A stretch of DNA of 64,000 nt from Lacinutrix sp. Bg11-31. Its GTDB lineage: Bacteria; Bacteroidota; Bacteroidia; Flavobacteriales; Flavobacteriaceae. Numbering within the stretch: position 1 is the first letter of the stretch; each line of letters opens with the position of its first letter. The position numbers were made by a program, and so were the translations under genes. Location: assembly GCF_002831665.1 (NCBI RefSeq), contig NZ_CP025118.1, positions 3,601,001 to 3,665,000 on the forward strand. The letters are read 5' to 3'. This document shows, piece by piece, positions 18,843 through 27,125 of the stretch. Under the pieces are notes generated by a model, which was given only the letters and a program-made list of their open reading frames with translations, made no database searches and had not been told where the DNA came from.

Positions 18843-20513
18843 ATGAAAAAGAGCATACTTTTAATAGCAATAATACTATCAGCTTTCAGTTGTAAAACAA
18901 ATTCGAAAGCAAATCCAGATTTAGCCAAAATTCAACCAAAAGAAGAAGCCAAAACACCTTTTGTTTGGGAAGCAGCAAACGTCTATTTTCTGTTAACAGA
19001 CCGTTTTAATAATGGAGATATAACCAACGATGTTAATTACGACAGAACCAAAGAAATAGGTGTTTTACGTGGTTTTGAAGGAGGTGACTTAAAAGGAGTT
19101 ACTCAAAAAATTGAAGATGGTTATTTTACTAATTTAGGTGTAAACGCCATTTGGATGTCACCAGTTGTTGAACAAATTCATGGTGGTACAGACGAAGGTA
19201 CTGGAGTAACTTACGGGTTTCATGGCTATTGGACTAAAGATTGGACCAATATTGACGCCAATTTAGGAACCAAAGATGACTTAAAAAAATTAGTTGATGC
19301 TGCACATAAAATAGGCATCCGAATCTTGTTAGACGCAGTTATTAATCACACAGGACCAGTAACAGATAAAGATCCTGTTTGGCCAAACGACTGGGTAAGA
19401 ACTGGACCACAATGTAATTATAAAAATTACGATAATACCGTAACCTGCACGTTGGTTAAAAATCTTCCAGACATTAAAACAGAAAGCAATGATGCTGTAG
19501 AGTTACCATCACAATTAGTTGAAAAATGGAAAGCTGAAGGTCGTTATAACGAAGAAGTTACTGAGTTAGATGCGTTTTTTAAAACCACAGGTTATCCTCG
19601 TGCACCTCGTTTTTATATCATGAAATGGTTAAGTGATTACGTAAAGGATTTCGGGATTGATGGTTACAGAGTAGATACCGTAAAGCACACCGAAGCTTAC
19701 GTTTGGCAAGAACTTAAAACTATTTGTGATAACGCTTTCGCGGAATTTAAACAGAACAACCCAAAGAAGGTATTAGACGATACTAACTTTTACTTGGTAG
19801 GAGAAGTTTATAATTACGGAATTTCGGCAGGAACAGCTTTCGATTTTGGAGATAAAAAAGTCAACTATTTTGATGATGCTTTTAATAGTCTAATCAATTT
19901 TGAATTTAAATGGAATGCTGCACAACAAACGTATGAGGAGCAGTTTAAAAATTACGATAGTATTTTAAATAGTAACTTAAAAGACTACGGAGTTTTAAAC
20001 TATTTAACCTCTCATGACGATGGACAACCATTTGATGCCAACAGAGAAAAAACATACGAAACTGCTACACGTTTATTACTATCTCCTGGAGCAACTCAAA
20101 TATATTATGGAGACGAGTCTGCAAGAGATTTAACCATAGAAGGTACAGTTGGAGATGCAACATTAAGAAGTTTCATGAATTGGAACGAAATGCCATACAA
20201 ACAAGACTTATTAATCCATTGGCAAAAACTAGGTCAGTTTAGACGCAACCATCCAGCAGTTGGAGCAGGAAAACATAAAATGATAAATGACACGCCTTAC
20301 GTATTTAGTAGACGTTATACCAAAGCAGATTTTAAAGACGAAGTTATTATTGGTTTAGACTTGCCAAAAGGCAAACATAACATTAACGTGTCTTCCGTTT
20401 TTAAAGAAGGAGAACAGGTCACGGATTTTTACTCAGGACAAACGCTTGAAGTTAAAAATGGAACAATTACAATAGAAGCAGAAACAAATATTATTTTAAT
20501 AGAAAAACAATAA
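18843..20513 (+). CDS. GH13 alpha-amylase family lipoprotein
   Basis: The chosen ATG lies 7 nt after the GH31 stop and gives a clean lipoprotein signal (KKSILLIAIILSAFSC). A start 30 nt further upstream would put charged residues before the signal and overlap the previous gene. The barrel shows WEAANVYFLLTDRFNNGD, LLDAVINHTG, nucleophile Asp in DGYRVDTVKH, acid Glu in YLVGEVYN and a stabilising Asp in TSHDDGQ (SHD rather than the common NHD). A C-terminal beta domain closes the chain of 556 residues. Likely a periplasmic maltodextrin-cleaving enzyme acting with the adjacent GH13 and GH31 proteins. Confidence 0.92.
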   Translation: MKKSILLIAIILSAFSCKTNSKANPDLAKIQPKEEAKTPFVWEAANVYFLLTDRFNNGDITNDVNYDRTKEIGVLRGFEGGDLKGVTQKIEDGYFTNLGVNAIWMSPVVEQIHGGTDEGTGVTYGFHGYWTKDWTNIDANLGTKDDLKKLVDAAHKIGIRILLDAVINHTGPVTDKDPVWPNDWVRTGPQCNYKNYDNTVTCTLVKNLPDIKTESNDAVELPSQLVEKWKAEGRYNEEVTELDAFFKTTGYPRAPRFYIMKWLSDYVKDFGIDGYRVDTVKHTEAYVWQELKTICDNAFAEFKQNNPKKVLDDTNFYLVGEVYNYGISAGTAFDFGDKKVNYFDDAFNSLINFEFKWNAAQQTYEEQFKNYDSILNSNLKDYGVLNYLTSHDDGQPFDANREKTYETATRLLLSPGATQIYYGDESARDLTIEGTVGDATLRSFMNWNEMPYKQDLLIHWQKLGQFRRNHPAVGAGKHKMINDTPYVFSRRYTKADFKDEVIIGLDLPKGKHNINVSSVFKEGEQVTDFYSGQTLEVKNGTITIEAETNIILIEKQ

Positions 20514-20524
20514 TAAAAACGACC

Positions 20525-21946
20525 ATGAAAAAAGTAATAGCATTAGTTTTTTTTATAACCATTTTGGCTTGTAAAGAAGAGAAAAAACAAGAAGACGTAA
20601 AACAAGTTTTAGAAGAAAAAACAACACTTCAACCAATATCAGACTCAGACTTAGAAACTGCGGTTATTTACGAAGCAAACATCAGACAATATTCACCAGA
20701 AGGAACTTTTGAACAATTCACAAAAGACATTCCGCAGTTAAAACAATTAGGTGTAAAAGTGATTTGGTTAATGCCTGTTTTTCCTATTTCAGAAACAAAA
20801 CGTAAAGCAACAGGAGGAGAAAACAGCAAGTTTGCAACCGACTTTCCAGAAACAGAACAAGGTAAATATTTAGGAAGCTACTATGCAGTGTCCGATTTCA
20901 CTAAAATCAACCCAGAATTTGGAACTATCGAAGATTTTAGAAGCTTGGTAACTACTGCTCATGATAATGGAATTTATGTAATATTGGATTGGGTTCCTAA
21001 TCACACAGGTTGGGATCATATGTGGTTAAAAACCAACCCAGAATATTACACGCAAAACGATAAGGGTGAAGTGGTGCATCCAGAAGGAACCGATTGGACA
21101 GATGTTGCAGATTTAAATTACAACAACCAGGAGATGCGTAAAGCAATGATTGTAGATATGAGTTATTGGCTAACAAAAGAAGGTATTGATGGTTTTAGAT
21201 GTGATGTTGCAGGATCTGTACCAACGAATTTTTGGGAACAAGCCATTCCAGAATTACGTGCTAAAAAAGACATCTTTATGCTTGCTGAAGCTTGGGAGCC
21301 AGAATTGTTTAAAAAGGGATTATTTGATATGGGTTATGCTTGGGATGGACATCATGCTATGAATAAAATAGCTCAAGGCGAAGAAAAAGCAACAGCTTTT
21401 ATAACGTATATGAAAGATAGAAATGAAACTTATGAAGCTAATAATATCCTTATGAACTTTGTAACCAACCATGATGAAAATTCTTGGAATGGAACTATAA
21501 AAGAACGTATGGGTGATGCTAGTGAAACCATGACCGTTTTAAGTTATTTAACACCAGGAATGCCATTAATTTATTCTGGTCAAGAGTATGACTTAGATCA
21601 CAAATTATTATTTTTTGAGAAAGATAGTTTTCCGCATACCAAAGGAAATACATGGAAATTGTTAGAGAAACTAGCTAAGCTTAAAATCACTAGTTCTGCT
21701 TTACATGGAGGGAAATATGCTGCTTCCTTCGAAGAAATAGAAGTTGCTAATAAAAATGTTTTAGCATTTAAACGAAGTAAAAATGGAAGTGCTATTATAT
21801 ATTTTGCGAACATGTCTGATAAAGCTTTGAAAACAAGTTTGCCACAAAAAGGAAAGTATATAGATTATATGTCAAACACTGCATTCGAAATTAATGGAGA
21901 TGCAATAACATTAGAACCTTGGGAGTATAAAATATTAGTAGAGTAG
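20525..21946 (+). CDS. GH13 alpha-amylase/alpha-glucosidase-like lipoprotein
   Basis: Compact GH13 lipoprotein of 473 residues (LACKEEK lipobox). Seen motifs are VIYEANIRQYSPEGTF at the barrel start, LDWVPNHTGWDH, nucleophile Asp in DGFRCDVAG, acid Glu in MLAEAWEP and the stabilising Asp in FVTNHDENS. A short C-terminal beta domain ends EPWEYKIL. It is the last gene of the operon, 11 nt after the previous GH13 gene, and is followed by a terminator. The chain lacks extra binding modules, so it probably acts on short soluble oligosaccharides in the periplasm. Confidence 0.92.
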   Translation: MKKVIALVFFITILACKEEKKQEDVKQVLEEKTTLQPISDSDLETAVIYEANIRQYSPEGTFEQFTKDIPQLKQLGVKVIWLMPVFPISETKRKATGGENSKFATDFPETEQGKYLGSYYAVSDFTKINPEFGTIEDFRSLVTTAHDNGIYVILDWVPNHTGWDHMWLKTNPEYYTQNDKGEVVHPEGTDWTDVADLNYNNQEMRKAMIVDMSYWLTKEGIDGFRCDVAGSVPTNFWEQAIPELRAKKDIFMLAEAWEPELFKKGLFDMGYAWDGHHAMNKIAQGEEKATAFITYMKDRNETYEANNILMNFVTNHDENSWNGTIKERMGDASETMTVLSYLTPGMPLIYSGQEYDLDHKLLFFEKDSFPHTKGNTWKLLEKLAKLKITSSALHGGKYAASFEEIEVANKNVLAFKRSKNGSAIIYFANMSDKALKTSLPQKGKYIDYMSNTAFEINGDAITLEPWEYKILVE

Positions 21947-21986
21947 TTGTTGTAGACTATATTAGGGCTTGACATTGTAACTAAGT

Positions 21987-22015
21987 AAAAAGCTTCACAT
22001 TTGTGAAGCTTTTTT
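21987..22015. terminator. Bidirectional terminator closing the glucan operon
   Basis: AAAAGCTTCACA and TGTGAAGCTTTT form a long stem with a short loop, and T-runs occur on both strands. It lies between the last GH13 gene and the convergent DUF2911 gene and can serve both. Confidence 0.8.
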
Positions 22016-22028
22016 GTTTTTAATATGT

Positions 22029-22604
22029 TTATTTTAAAGTAATAGGAAATTCGGCAACTGTTGCATCCCAACCTATTTTTAAATGCACCTTTTTTTCTGA
22101 AGCTTCGTATAAAGCAATCGATAAGTTCTCAATCTCTTTAGTGCTTTTTGTTACAGGTACAGTAACACTAGCAATATCTTTACTAGCATCGTAACCGTAA
22201 TTTCCCCAACCATCTAATTCTGTGTTTAACTTTAATGTCCATTCTTTTTCAGTAGGAATAATAATTAAAGTATAACGTCCTGCTTTTATCTCTTTTCCGC
22301 CAAAAAGCACATCATTTAAAAATAGAATTTCTGTAGATTCGTTTGCTCCAATTCTCCAAGCTTCTCCAAATTTCAAAAGTTTTCCAAATACTTCTCTCCC
22401 TTTTTTAGCAGGACGAGAATAAGTAACTCTCATTTGCGGAAATAAAGCTTTTTGTTTAGCAATATTTTTTTCAAAAGTTCTGTGTGGTGCTTCATCTGGA
22501 TAATAAGCGCGATCCATTGGGCTTTTGTCCATTTTTGCAAATTTTTGTGCATTTACAGTCGTTCCCATTAATACAACTGCGATAATAAATAGTAATTTAT
22601 TCAT
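22029..22604 (-). CDS. Secreted DUF2911 protein
   Basis: Exported protein of 191 residues with a signal peptide ending TVNAQ and no lipobox. The body matches the DUF2911 family common in Bacteroidota: RVTYSRPAKKGREVFG, then FGEAWRIGANESTEILF, the GKEIKAGRYTLIIIP stretch and a C-terminal beta-rich part. The function of the family is unknown. It is the second gene of a pair with the lipoprotein gene upstream (1 nt between stop and start), so both are made together. Confidence 0.82.
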   Translation of the reverse strand: MNKLLFIIAVVLMGTTVNAQKFAKMDKSPMDRAYYPDEAPHRTFEKNIAKQKALFPQMRVTYSRPAKKGREVFGKLLKFGEAWRIGANESTEILFLNDVLFGGKEIKAGRYTLIIIPTEKEWTLKLNTELDGWGNYGYDASKDIASVTVPVTKSTKEIENLSIALYEASEKKVHLKIGWDATVAEFPITLK

Positions 22605-22605
22605 T

Positions 22606-23406
22606 TTAGTTTTTGTTTAAATTAATTATATTTTCAGTTTCAATTTTAGAAAGCTCTATTAGTTTACCAGCTTCATAAAGAGCAGGTAAATCTTTTAAAG
22701 GCGTTTCAACTTCAGCTTTATAATTTATATAATCTTGAAATGTTATGCTATCTATAACCCTAGTATTGTAAGCACTTCTAAAACGAACACCACCTTTATT
22801 TACTTTATAGCTGTAAGCCAAATAACCTATCTTTTTTGTGTCTTTATTTATCCAATAGTAAAATTCGTCATCATGGTCTTCTCCACCACCTTCTTTATTA
22901 AATGTAATTTCTATAGCATCGTAACTCTTGCCTTTAATGATGGTGCTTTCAATATATTTAGAATTTACAGCTTTGTCACTTAGTTTATATGGAAGAGTTG
23001 CAAAATAAATAACAGAGTTTATTGAGCCGGTTCCACTTGTAATTTCTTTCTCAGAAAGTTCTACAGGTTTTCCATTAATTATTCTCTTAAAATTCTCGTT
23101 TGTTAAAATATCATTTATTGTAGACTCATCTTTGTTATAGTTTTTTCTATATTCATAGTTGTTTCCGTCGTTTTTAAATTGATAAATTTTATCTCTAAAA
23201 ACGAAAGAATAATGTGCTGAATTATATAAATCACCACCATGAGCAGCGATTGTTTCATTTAAAATTATCTGAGATTTTGTCAATTTATCGTTTTCAGAAG
23301 TGCTAACGGTTTCTTCTAAAGAATCAGTTGTGGTATTATTTTTATTATTACATGAAAAGAATACAAATGCAAAAAGGAGAACTGAAACAGTTTTTAATAT
23401 AGACAT
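22606..23406 (-). CDS. Lipoprotein of unknown function, DUF6503-like
   Basis: Lipoprotein of 266 residues (VFFSCNNK lipobox). It starts the mature part with a helix containing ILNETIAAHGGDLYNSAHYSFVF. Long beta strands follow, including YDAIEITFNKEGGG and DDEFYYWINKDTKKIGYL. The layout recalls proteins with a LolA/LolB-like fold and flavobacterial DUF6503 proteins. That is a recognition by eye and has moderate certainty. It is transcribed first in a pair with the DUF2911 gene. Confidence 0.65.
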   Translation of the reverse strand: MSILKTVSVLLFAFVFFSCNNKNNTTTDSLEETVSTSENDKLTKSQIILNETIAAHGGDLYNSAHYSFVFRDKIYQFKNDGNNYEYRKNYNKDESTINDILTNENFKRIINGKPVELSEKEITSGTGSINSVIYFATLPYKLSDKAVNSKYIESTIIKGKSYDAIEITFNKEGGGEDHDDEFYYWINKDTKKIGYLAYSYKVNKGGVRFRSAYNTRVIDSITFQDYINYKAEVETPLKDLPALYEAGKLIELSKIETENIINLNKN

Positions 23407-23518
23407 TGTTGATTTTAATTTTTATAAAACTACTCACTTTGTCGTATTCAAAGCAAACAACTTTCAATGAAGGAATAATTAATCACCTTCTTAAGGTAAA
23501 TGATTTAATTAATTTTTG

Positions 23519-23549
23519 TTGATTATGAGTTAGTTAACTGTTATATTTA
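23519..23549 (+). promoter_or_regulatory. Predicted promoter of the small nuclease gene
   Basis: TTG (23519-23521), 20 nt, then TATATTTA (23542-23549), one base off TAnnTTTG, and 16 nt before the ATG. Confidence 0.4.
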
Positions 23550-23565
23550 ATAAAATAAATAAAAA

Positions 23566-23892
23566 ATGTATAATTACAAAGCAAAAATAATAGCCGTTTA
23601 CGATGGAGATACTGTTACTGCAGTTGTGGATTTAGGGTTTCTTCATTCTCAAGAAATGAAATTAAGACTTTTTGGTATTGATACTCCAGAAATGCGAGGC
23701 GCAGAAAAAATAGAAGGGAAGAAGGTAAGAGATATCGTGCGTGAAATGATTTTAGATAAAGAAGTAGAAATACATTCTTATAAAGATAAACAGGGCAAAT
23801 ATGGACGTTATTTGGCAACTATTCTTATTGATGGATTAGATCTTAATAAATGGTTAGTAGATAATGGTCATGCTAAAGTTTATCTTCCATAA
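23566..23892 (+). CDS. Small staphylococcal-nuclease-like (thermonuclease) protein
   Basis: OB-fold nuclease domain with almost nothing else, 108 residues. Motifs are DGDTVTAVVDLGF (metal-binding Asp), LRLFGIDTPEMRG (catalytic Arg and Asp), a central Glu in EKIEGKKVRD and KYGRYLATI (second Arg). It ends DNGHAKVYLP, as full SNase domains do, so it is complete although short. There is no signal peptide or lipobox. It may therefore act in the cytoplasm on DNA or RNA, or the start could lie elsewhere. It is monocistronic with its own terminator. Confidence 0.85.
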   Translation: MYNYKAKIIAVYDGDTVTAVVDLGFLHSQEMKLRLFGIDTPEMRGAEKIEGKKVRDIVREMILDKEVEIHSYKDKQGKYGRYLATILIDGLDLNKWLVDNGHAKVYLP

Positions 23893-23893
23893 A

Positions 23894-23921
23894 AAAAGCG
23901 ACTCATTAAAGAGTCGCTTTT
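23894..23921. terminator. Bidirectional terminator after the nuclease gene
   Basis: AAAAGCGACTC and GAGTCGCTTTT (11 bp) enclose a 6-nt loop, with A and T runs outside. It lies between convergent genes. Confidence 0.8.
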
Positions 23922-23930
23922 AGTGTATTT

Positions 23931-24479
23931 TTATTTTTCTAATCCTGGAGGATATTTTGTCATAATTTCTGCAACAAACTCTTTAATTCTAGCTTCTCTT
24001 TTGTCTACATTAGAAGATGTGTTTAAGTAACCAGAGCCTTTTCCTTGCCAAACAAGTTCTTTCTTCTTAGCGTCTATTAAATCTATATATAAACTTCCTT
24101 GAGTTGAGGTACTTACATTGTTATTAAAGTTGTTATAGAATGGACTCCATCCCCAACCATAACCATAAGCTCCATAGCCATTATTGTATACGTTTACTTC
24201 TTGTCTTTCTTTTGTAAAAAGACTCACTAGTAAATCTGGGTTTTCAGACTTAGTAAAACCTTTAGCTAAAAGTTCTGTTTCTATAGCGCGTAAAATTCTA
24301 CGTTTGTCTAAATCGCTAATTTCTGCTTTATCAATTCCTGTTTTAAAAAACGCAAAGGTTTTATACGAATTAAAGTCGGCATTTTTATCGTAATCGGAAG
24401 CTACCCGAACCGAAGTACAAGAACTAGCAATAATAAGTAACGCTAGAAATGGTAATGTTTTTTTTATTAATTTTTTCAT
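23931..24479 (-). CDS. DUF4136 lipoprotein
   Basis: Lipoprotein of 182 residues (IIASSCTSVRV, Cys near 21). It shows the DUF4136 pattern: SDYDKNADFNSYKTFAFF, RRILRAIETELLAKGF, PDLLVSLFTKE, a Gly/Tyr-rich loop (NGYGAYGYGWGWSPF) and LIDAKKKELVWQGKGSGYL. Members are exported proteins of unknown role in Gram-negative bacteria. The gene begins 19 nt after the urocanase stop and may be read through from it. Confidence 0.85.
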   Translation of the reverse strand: MKKLIKKTLPFLALLIIASSCTSVRVASDYDKNADFNSYKTFAFFKTGIDKAEISDLDKRRILRAIETELLAKGFTKSENPDLLVSLFTKERQEVNVYNNGYGAYGYGWGWSPFYNNFNNNVSTSTQGSLYIDLIDAKKKELVWQGKGSGYLNTSSNVDKREARIKEFVAEIMTKYPPGLEK

Positions 24480-24498
24480 AGTAAAAAGATGTTAAAGG

Positions 24499-26490
24499 TT
24501 ATAACGAGTCAATTATAGCATCATCTACAATATTTGGCAATGTTACTTTTAGGTTAGGTTCGATTTCCATAGCGCGTTTTATTGCAAAAACAGCACCTTC
24601 GTTTCTTGCCCAACTTCTTCTAGAGATCCCATTATTAACATCCCAGAATAACATTGATTTTAAGCGTTTTGAAGCTTCTTTACTACCATCAAGAACCATA
24701 CCAAATCCACCATTTATAACTTCTCCCCAGCCAACGCCACCACCATTATGGATGCTTACCCAAGTTGCTCCACGAAAGCTGTCTCCAATAACATTCTGGA
24801 TTGCCATATCTGCTGTAAAGCGAGAGCCATCGTAAATATTGCTAGTCTCTCTGTACGGAGAATCTGTTCCAGAAACATCATGATGATCTCGTCCTAAAAT
24901 AACCGTTTCAATCTCTCCTTTAGCAATGGCTTGGTTAAAGGCTTCTGCTATTTTTGCACGACCTTCAGCATCTGCGTATAATATTCTAGCTTGAGAGCCA
25001 ACAACTAATTTGTTTTCTTGTGCACCTTTTATCCATTGGATGTTATCAGTCATTTGTTGCTGAATCTCCTTTGGAGAGTTCTTCTTTATTTCTTCTAAAA
25101 CGGCACAAGCAATAGCATCTGTCTTTGCTAAGTCTTCTGGTTTACCTGAAGCACAAACCCAGCGGAATGGCCCAAAACCATAATCGAAACACATTGGACC
25201 CATTATGTCTTGAACATAGCTTGGATATCTAAAATCGATACCGTTTTTAGCCATAATATCTGCTCCAGCACGAGAGGCTTCTAATAAAAAAGCATTTCCA
25301 TAATCGAAGAAATAAGTGCCTTTTGCTGTATGTTTATTAATAGCATCTGCATGACGACAGAGTGTTTTTTGAACTTCAATTTTAAATTGCTCTGGATTAT
25401 TAGCCATCATATCGTTTGCATCTTCAAAAGATATTCCTGTTGGATAATAACCTCCAGCCCAAGGATTGTGAAGCGAGGTTTGGTCGCTTCCTAAATCGAT
25501 ATGAACATTCGCTTCGTCAAACTTCTCCCAAACGTCTACAATGTTTCCTAAGTAGGCTATTGAAATGGTTTGTTTTTCAGCTTTAGCTTTATTTACACGT
25601 GTTACCAATGCATCTAAATTGGTGATTTTTTCATCTATCCAACCTTGGTCTAAACGTACTTGTGTAATTTTCGGGTTTACTTCTGCACAAACCGTTATAC
25701 AGCCAGCAATATTCCCTGCTTTTGGTTGTGCACCAGACATTCCGCCTAATCCAGAAGTAACAAAAAGATTTCCCTTTGGTTCTTTATTTATTTTTCTAAA
25801 TGCATTTAAAACAGTTATAGTTGTACCATGTACAATTCCTTGCGGACCAATGTACATATAACTTCCTGCAGTCATTTGTCCATATTGTGTAACGCCTAAT
25901 GCATTAAATTTTTCCCAATCGTCTGGTTGAGAGTAATTAGGAATCATCATTCCATTTGTAACAACAACACGAGGTGCTTCTTTATGCGAAGGAAATAAAC
26001 CCATAGGGTGACCAGAATACATTGTTAGTGTTTGCTCGTCATTCATTTCGGCTAAATATTTCATTGTTAAGCGATATTGTGCCCAATTAGAAAAAACGCC
26101 ACCATTTCCACCATAAGTAATCAATTCGTGAGGATGTTGTGCGACTGCATAATCTAAGTTATTCTGAATCATTAACATAATTGCAGCTGCTTGTTTAGAT
26201 TTTGCAGGATATTCACTTATTGGTCTCGCATACATTTTGTAATCTGGACGTAAGCGATACATGTATATCCTACCGTAAGTGTCTAACTCGTTTTTAAACT
26301 CTAAAATTAGTTCTTTATGGTCTTTCTTGTCGAAATACCTTAAAGCATTTCGTAAAGCTAATTTCTCTTCTTCTTTAGAAAGAATAGCTTTGCGTTTAGG
26401 CGCGTGATTTATGTTTTTTTCGTAAGGTTTTGGAGCTGGTAAATGCTCAGGAATACCTTCTAGAATTTGTGTTTTAAAAGTAGAATTCAT
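24499..26490 (-). CDS. hutU: Urocanate hydratase (urocanase)
   Basis: NAD-dependent enzyme of histidine degradation that hydrates urocanate to imidazolone propionate. NAD-binding GLGGMSGAQPKAGN (about 245-260) and the active-site region MGPMCFDYGFGPFRWVCASG with the catalytic Cys are both present. The late NGGGVGWGEVINGG is also typical. At 663 residues it is the long form found in Bacteroidota, with an extra N-terminal stretch compared with the roughly 557-residue proteobacterial enzyme. No hutH, hutI or hutG is next to it in the window. It is preceded by a small Cys-rich gene in the same operon. Confidence 0.95.
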   Translation of the reverse strand: MNSTFKTQILEGIPEHLPAPKPYEKNINHAPKRKAILSKEEEKLALRNALRYFDKKDHKELILEFKNELDTYGRIYMYRLRPDYKMYARPISEYPAKSKQAAAIMLMIQNNLDYAVAQHPHELITYGGNGGVFSNWAQYRLTMKYLAEMNDEQTLTMYSGHPMGLFPSHKEAPRVVVTNGMMIPNYSQPDDWEKFNALGVTQYGQMTAGSYMYIGPQGIVHGTTITVLNAFRKINKEPKGNLFVTSGLGGMSGAQPKAGNIAGCITVCAEVNPKITQVRLDQGWIDEKITNLDALVTRVNKAKAEKQTISIAYLGNIVDVWEKFDEANVHIDLGSDQTSLHNPWAGGYYPTGISFEDANDMMANNPEQFKIEVQKTLCRHADAINKHTAKGTYFFDYGNAFLLEASRAGADIMAKNGIDFRYPSYVQDIMGPMCFDYGFGPFRWVCASGKPEDLAKTDAIACAVLEEIKKNSPKEIQQQMTDNIQWIKGAQENKLVVGSQARILYADAEGRAKIAEAFNQAIAKGEIETVILGRDHHDVSGTDSPYRETSNIYDGSRFTADMAIQNVIGDSFRGATWVSIHNGGGVGWGEVINGGFGMVLDGSKEASKRLKSMLFWDVNNGISRRSWARNEGAVFAIKRAMEIEPNLKVTLPNIVDDAIIDSL

Positions 26491-26495
26491 TGTGG

Positions 26496-26666
26496 TTAAT
26501 TCTTTTTTTTTATTGAATTAGTATTTTTATCGAATCCGTAAGGGCAATGTCTGCAGCCACTTTCGCAGCAATAACCTCGTTTTAGGTGGTATTGTTCAGT
26601 GAAGCATCTGTAGCCTTCAGGCGTTAAATAATAGTCGCCTTCTTCTATTGGAATGTGTTTTTTCAT
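26496..26666 (-). CDS. Small Cys-rich protein (DUF5522-like)
   Basis: A 56-residue protein. It begins MKKHIPIEEGDYYLTPEGYR and has a compact cluster RGYCCESGCRHCPYGFD with four Cys in a CC-x3-C-x2-C arrangement, plus a His. This pattern suggests binding of zinc or an iron-sulfur cluster. Similar short proteins are widespread in Bacteroidota and resemble DUF5522. The gene stops 5 nt before the hutU start and has a promoter-like box 11 nt before its ATG, so it is the first gene of the hutU transcript. No function is known to me. Confidence 0.75.
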   Translation of the reverse strand: MKKHIPIEEGDYYLTPEGYRCFTEQYHLKRGYCCESGCRHCPYGFDKNTNSIKKKN

Positions 26667-26676
26667 AAGTATATTA

Positions 26677-26684
26677 CAAATATA
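26677..26684 (-). promoter_or_regulatory. Predicted -7 box before the Cys-rich gene and hutU
   Basis: On the minus strand TATATTTG fits TAnnTTTG exactly, 10 nt before the ATG, so the leader would be only a few nucleotides. No clear TTG was found at 19-21 nt upstream. Confidence 0.4.
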
Positions 26685-26786
26685 ATGTAAATTAGAACAA
26701 AATTTCCTTGGTGTAAAACCAAGGTTCCCAATAAACTGTCATTCCCAAGACATTGATAATGGAGTGATTTTTGAAACCAATATTTT

Positions 26787-27125
26787 GTGATTTTAATTTC
26801 TAAATATATAGTACCTAAAGGTTATACTGGTATAACTATTTTTCCTTTTGTTTTTCTGAAGCGTAAATATTTGAAAACAAATATGGTTTTAATAAACCAT
26901 GAAAAGATACATTTAAGACAGCAGATTGAACTGTTAATAATCCCGTTTTATATCTTTTATAGTATTGAGTTTCTTGTTAGATTAATTCAATATAAGAACT
27001 GGTACACTGCTTATATGAATATTTCTTTTGAACGAGAATCTTATCAAAATCAAACAAATTTTAGTTATTTAAAGCAACGTCGTTTTTGGAGCTTTTTAAA
27101 GTATATTCGTGCTCATGATTTTTAA
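26787..27125 (+). CDS. Small membrane protein with HEXXH motif (minimal metallopeptidase-like)
   Basis: A 112-residue protein beginning at GTG (MILISKYIVPKGYTGITIFP). The sequence NHEKIHLRQQIELL at about residues 37-50 holds a HEXXH metal-binding motif. A hydrophobic stretch (LLIIPFYIFYSIEFLVRLI) and then NISFERESY follow, whose Glu could be a third ligand as in gluzincins. Homologues of this size occur in flavobacteria as hypothetical proteins, by recollection. It overlaps the next gene by 11 nt and starts an operon ending with hemL. Whether it is an active peptidase is unknown. Confidence 0.65.
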   Translation: MILISKYIVPKGYTGITIFPFVFLKRKYLKTNMVLINHEKIHLRQQIELLIIPFYIFYSIEFLVRLIQYKNWYTAYMNISFERESYQNQTNFSYLKQRRFWSFLKYIRAHDF

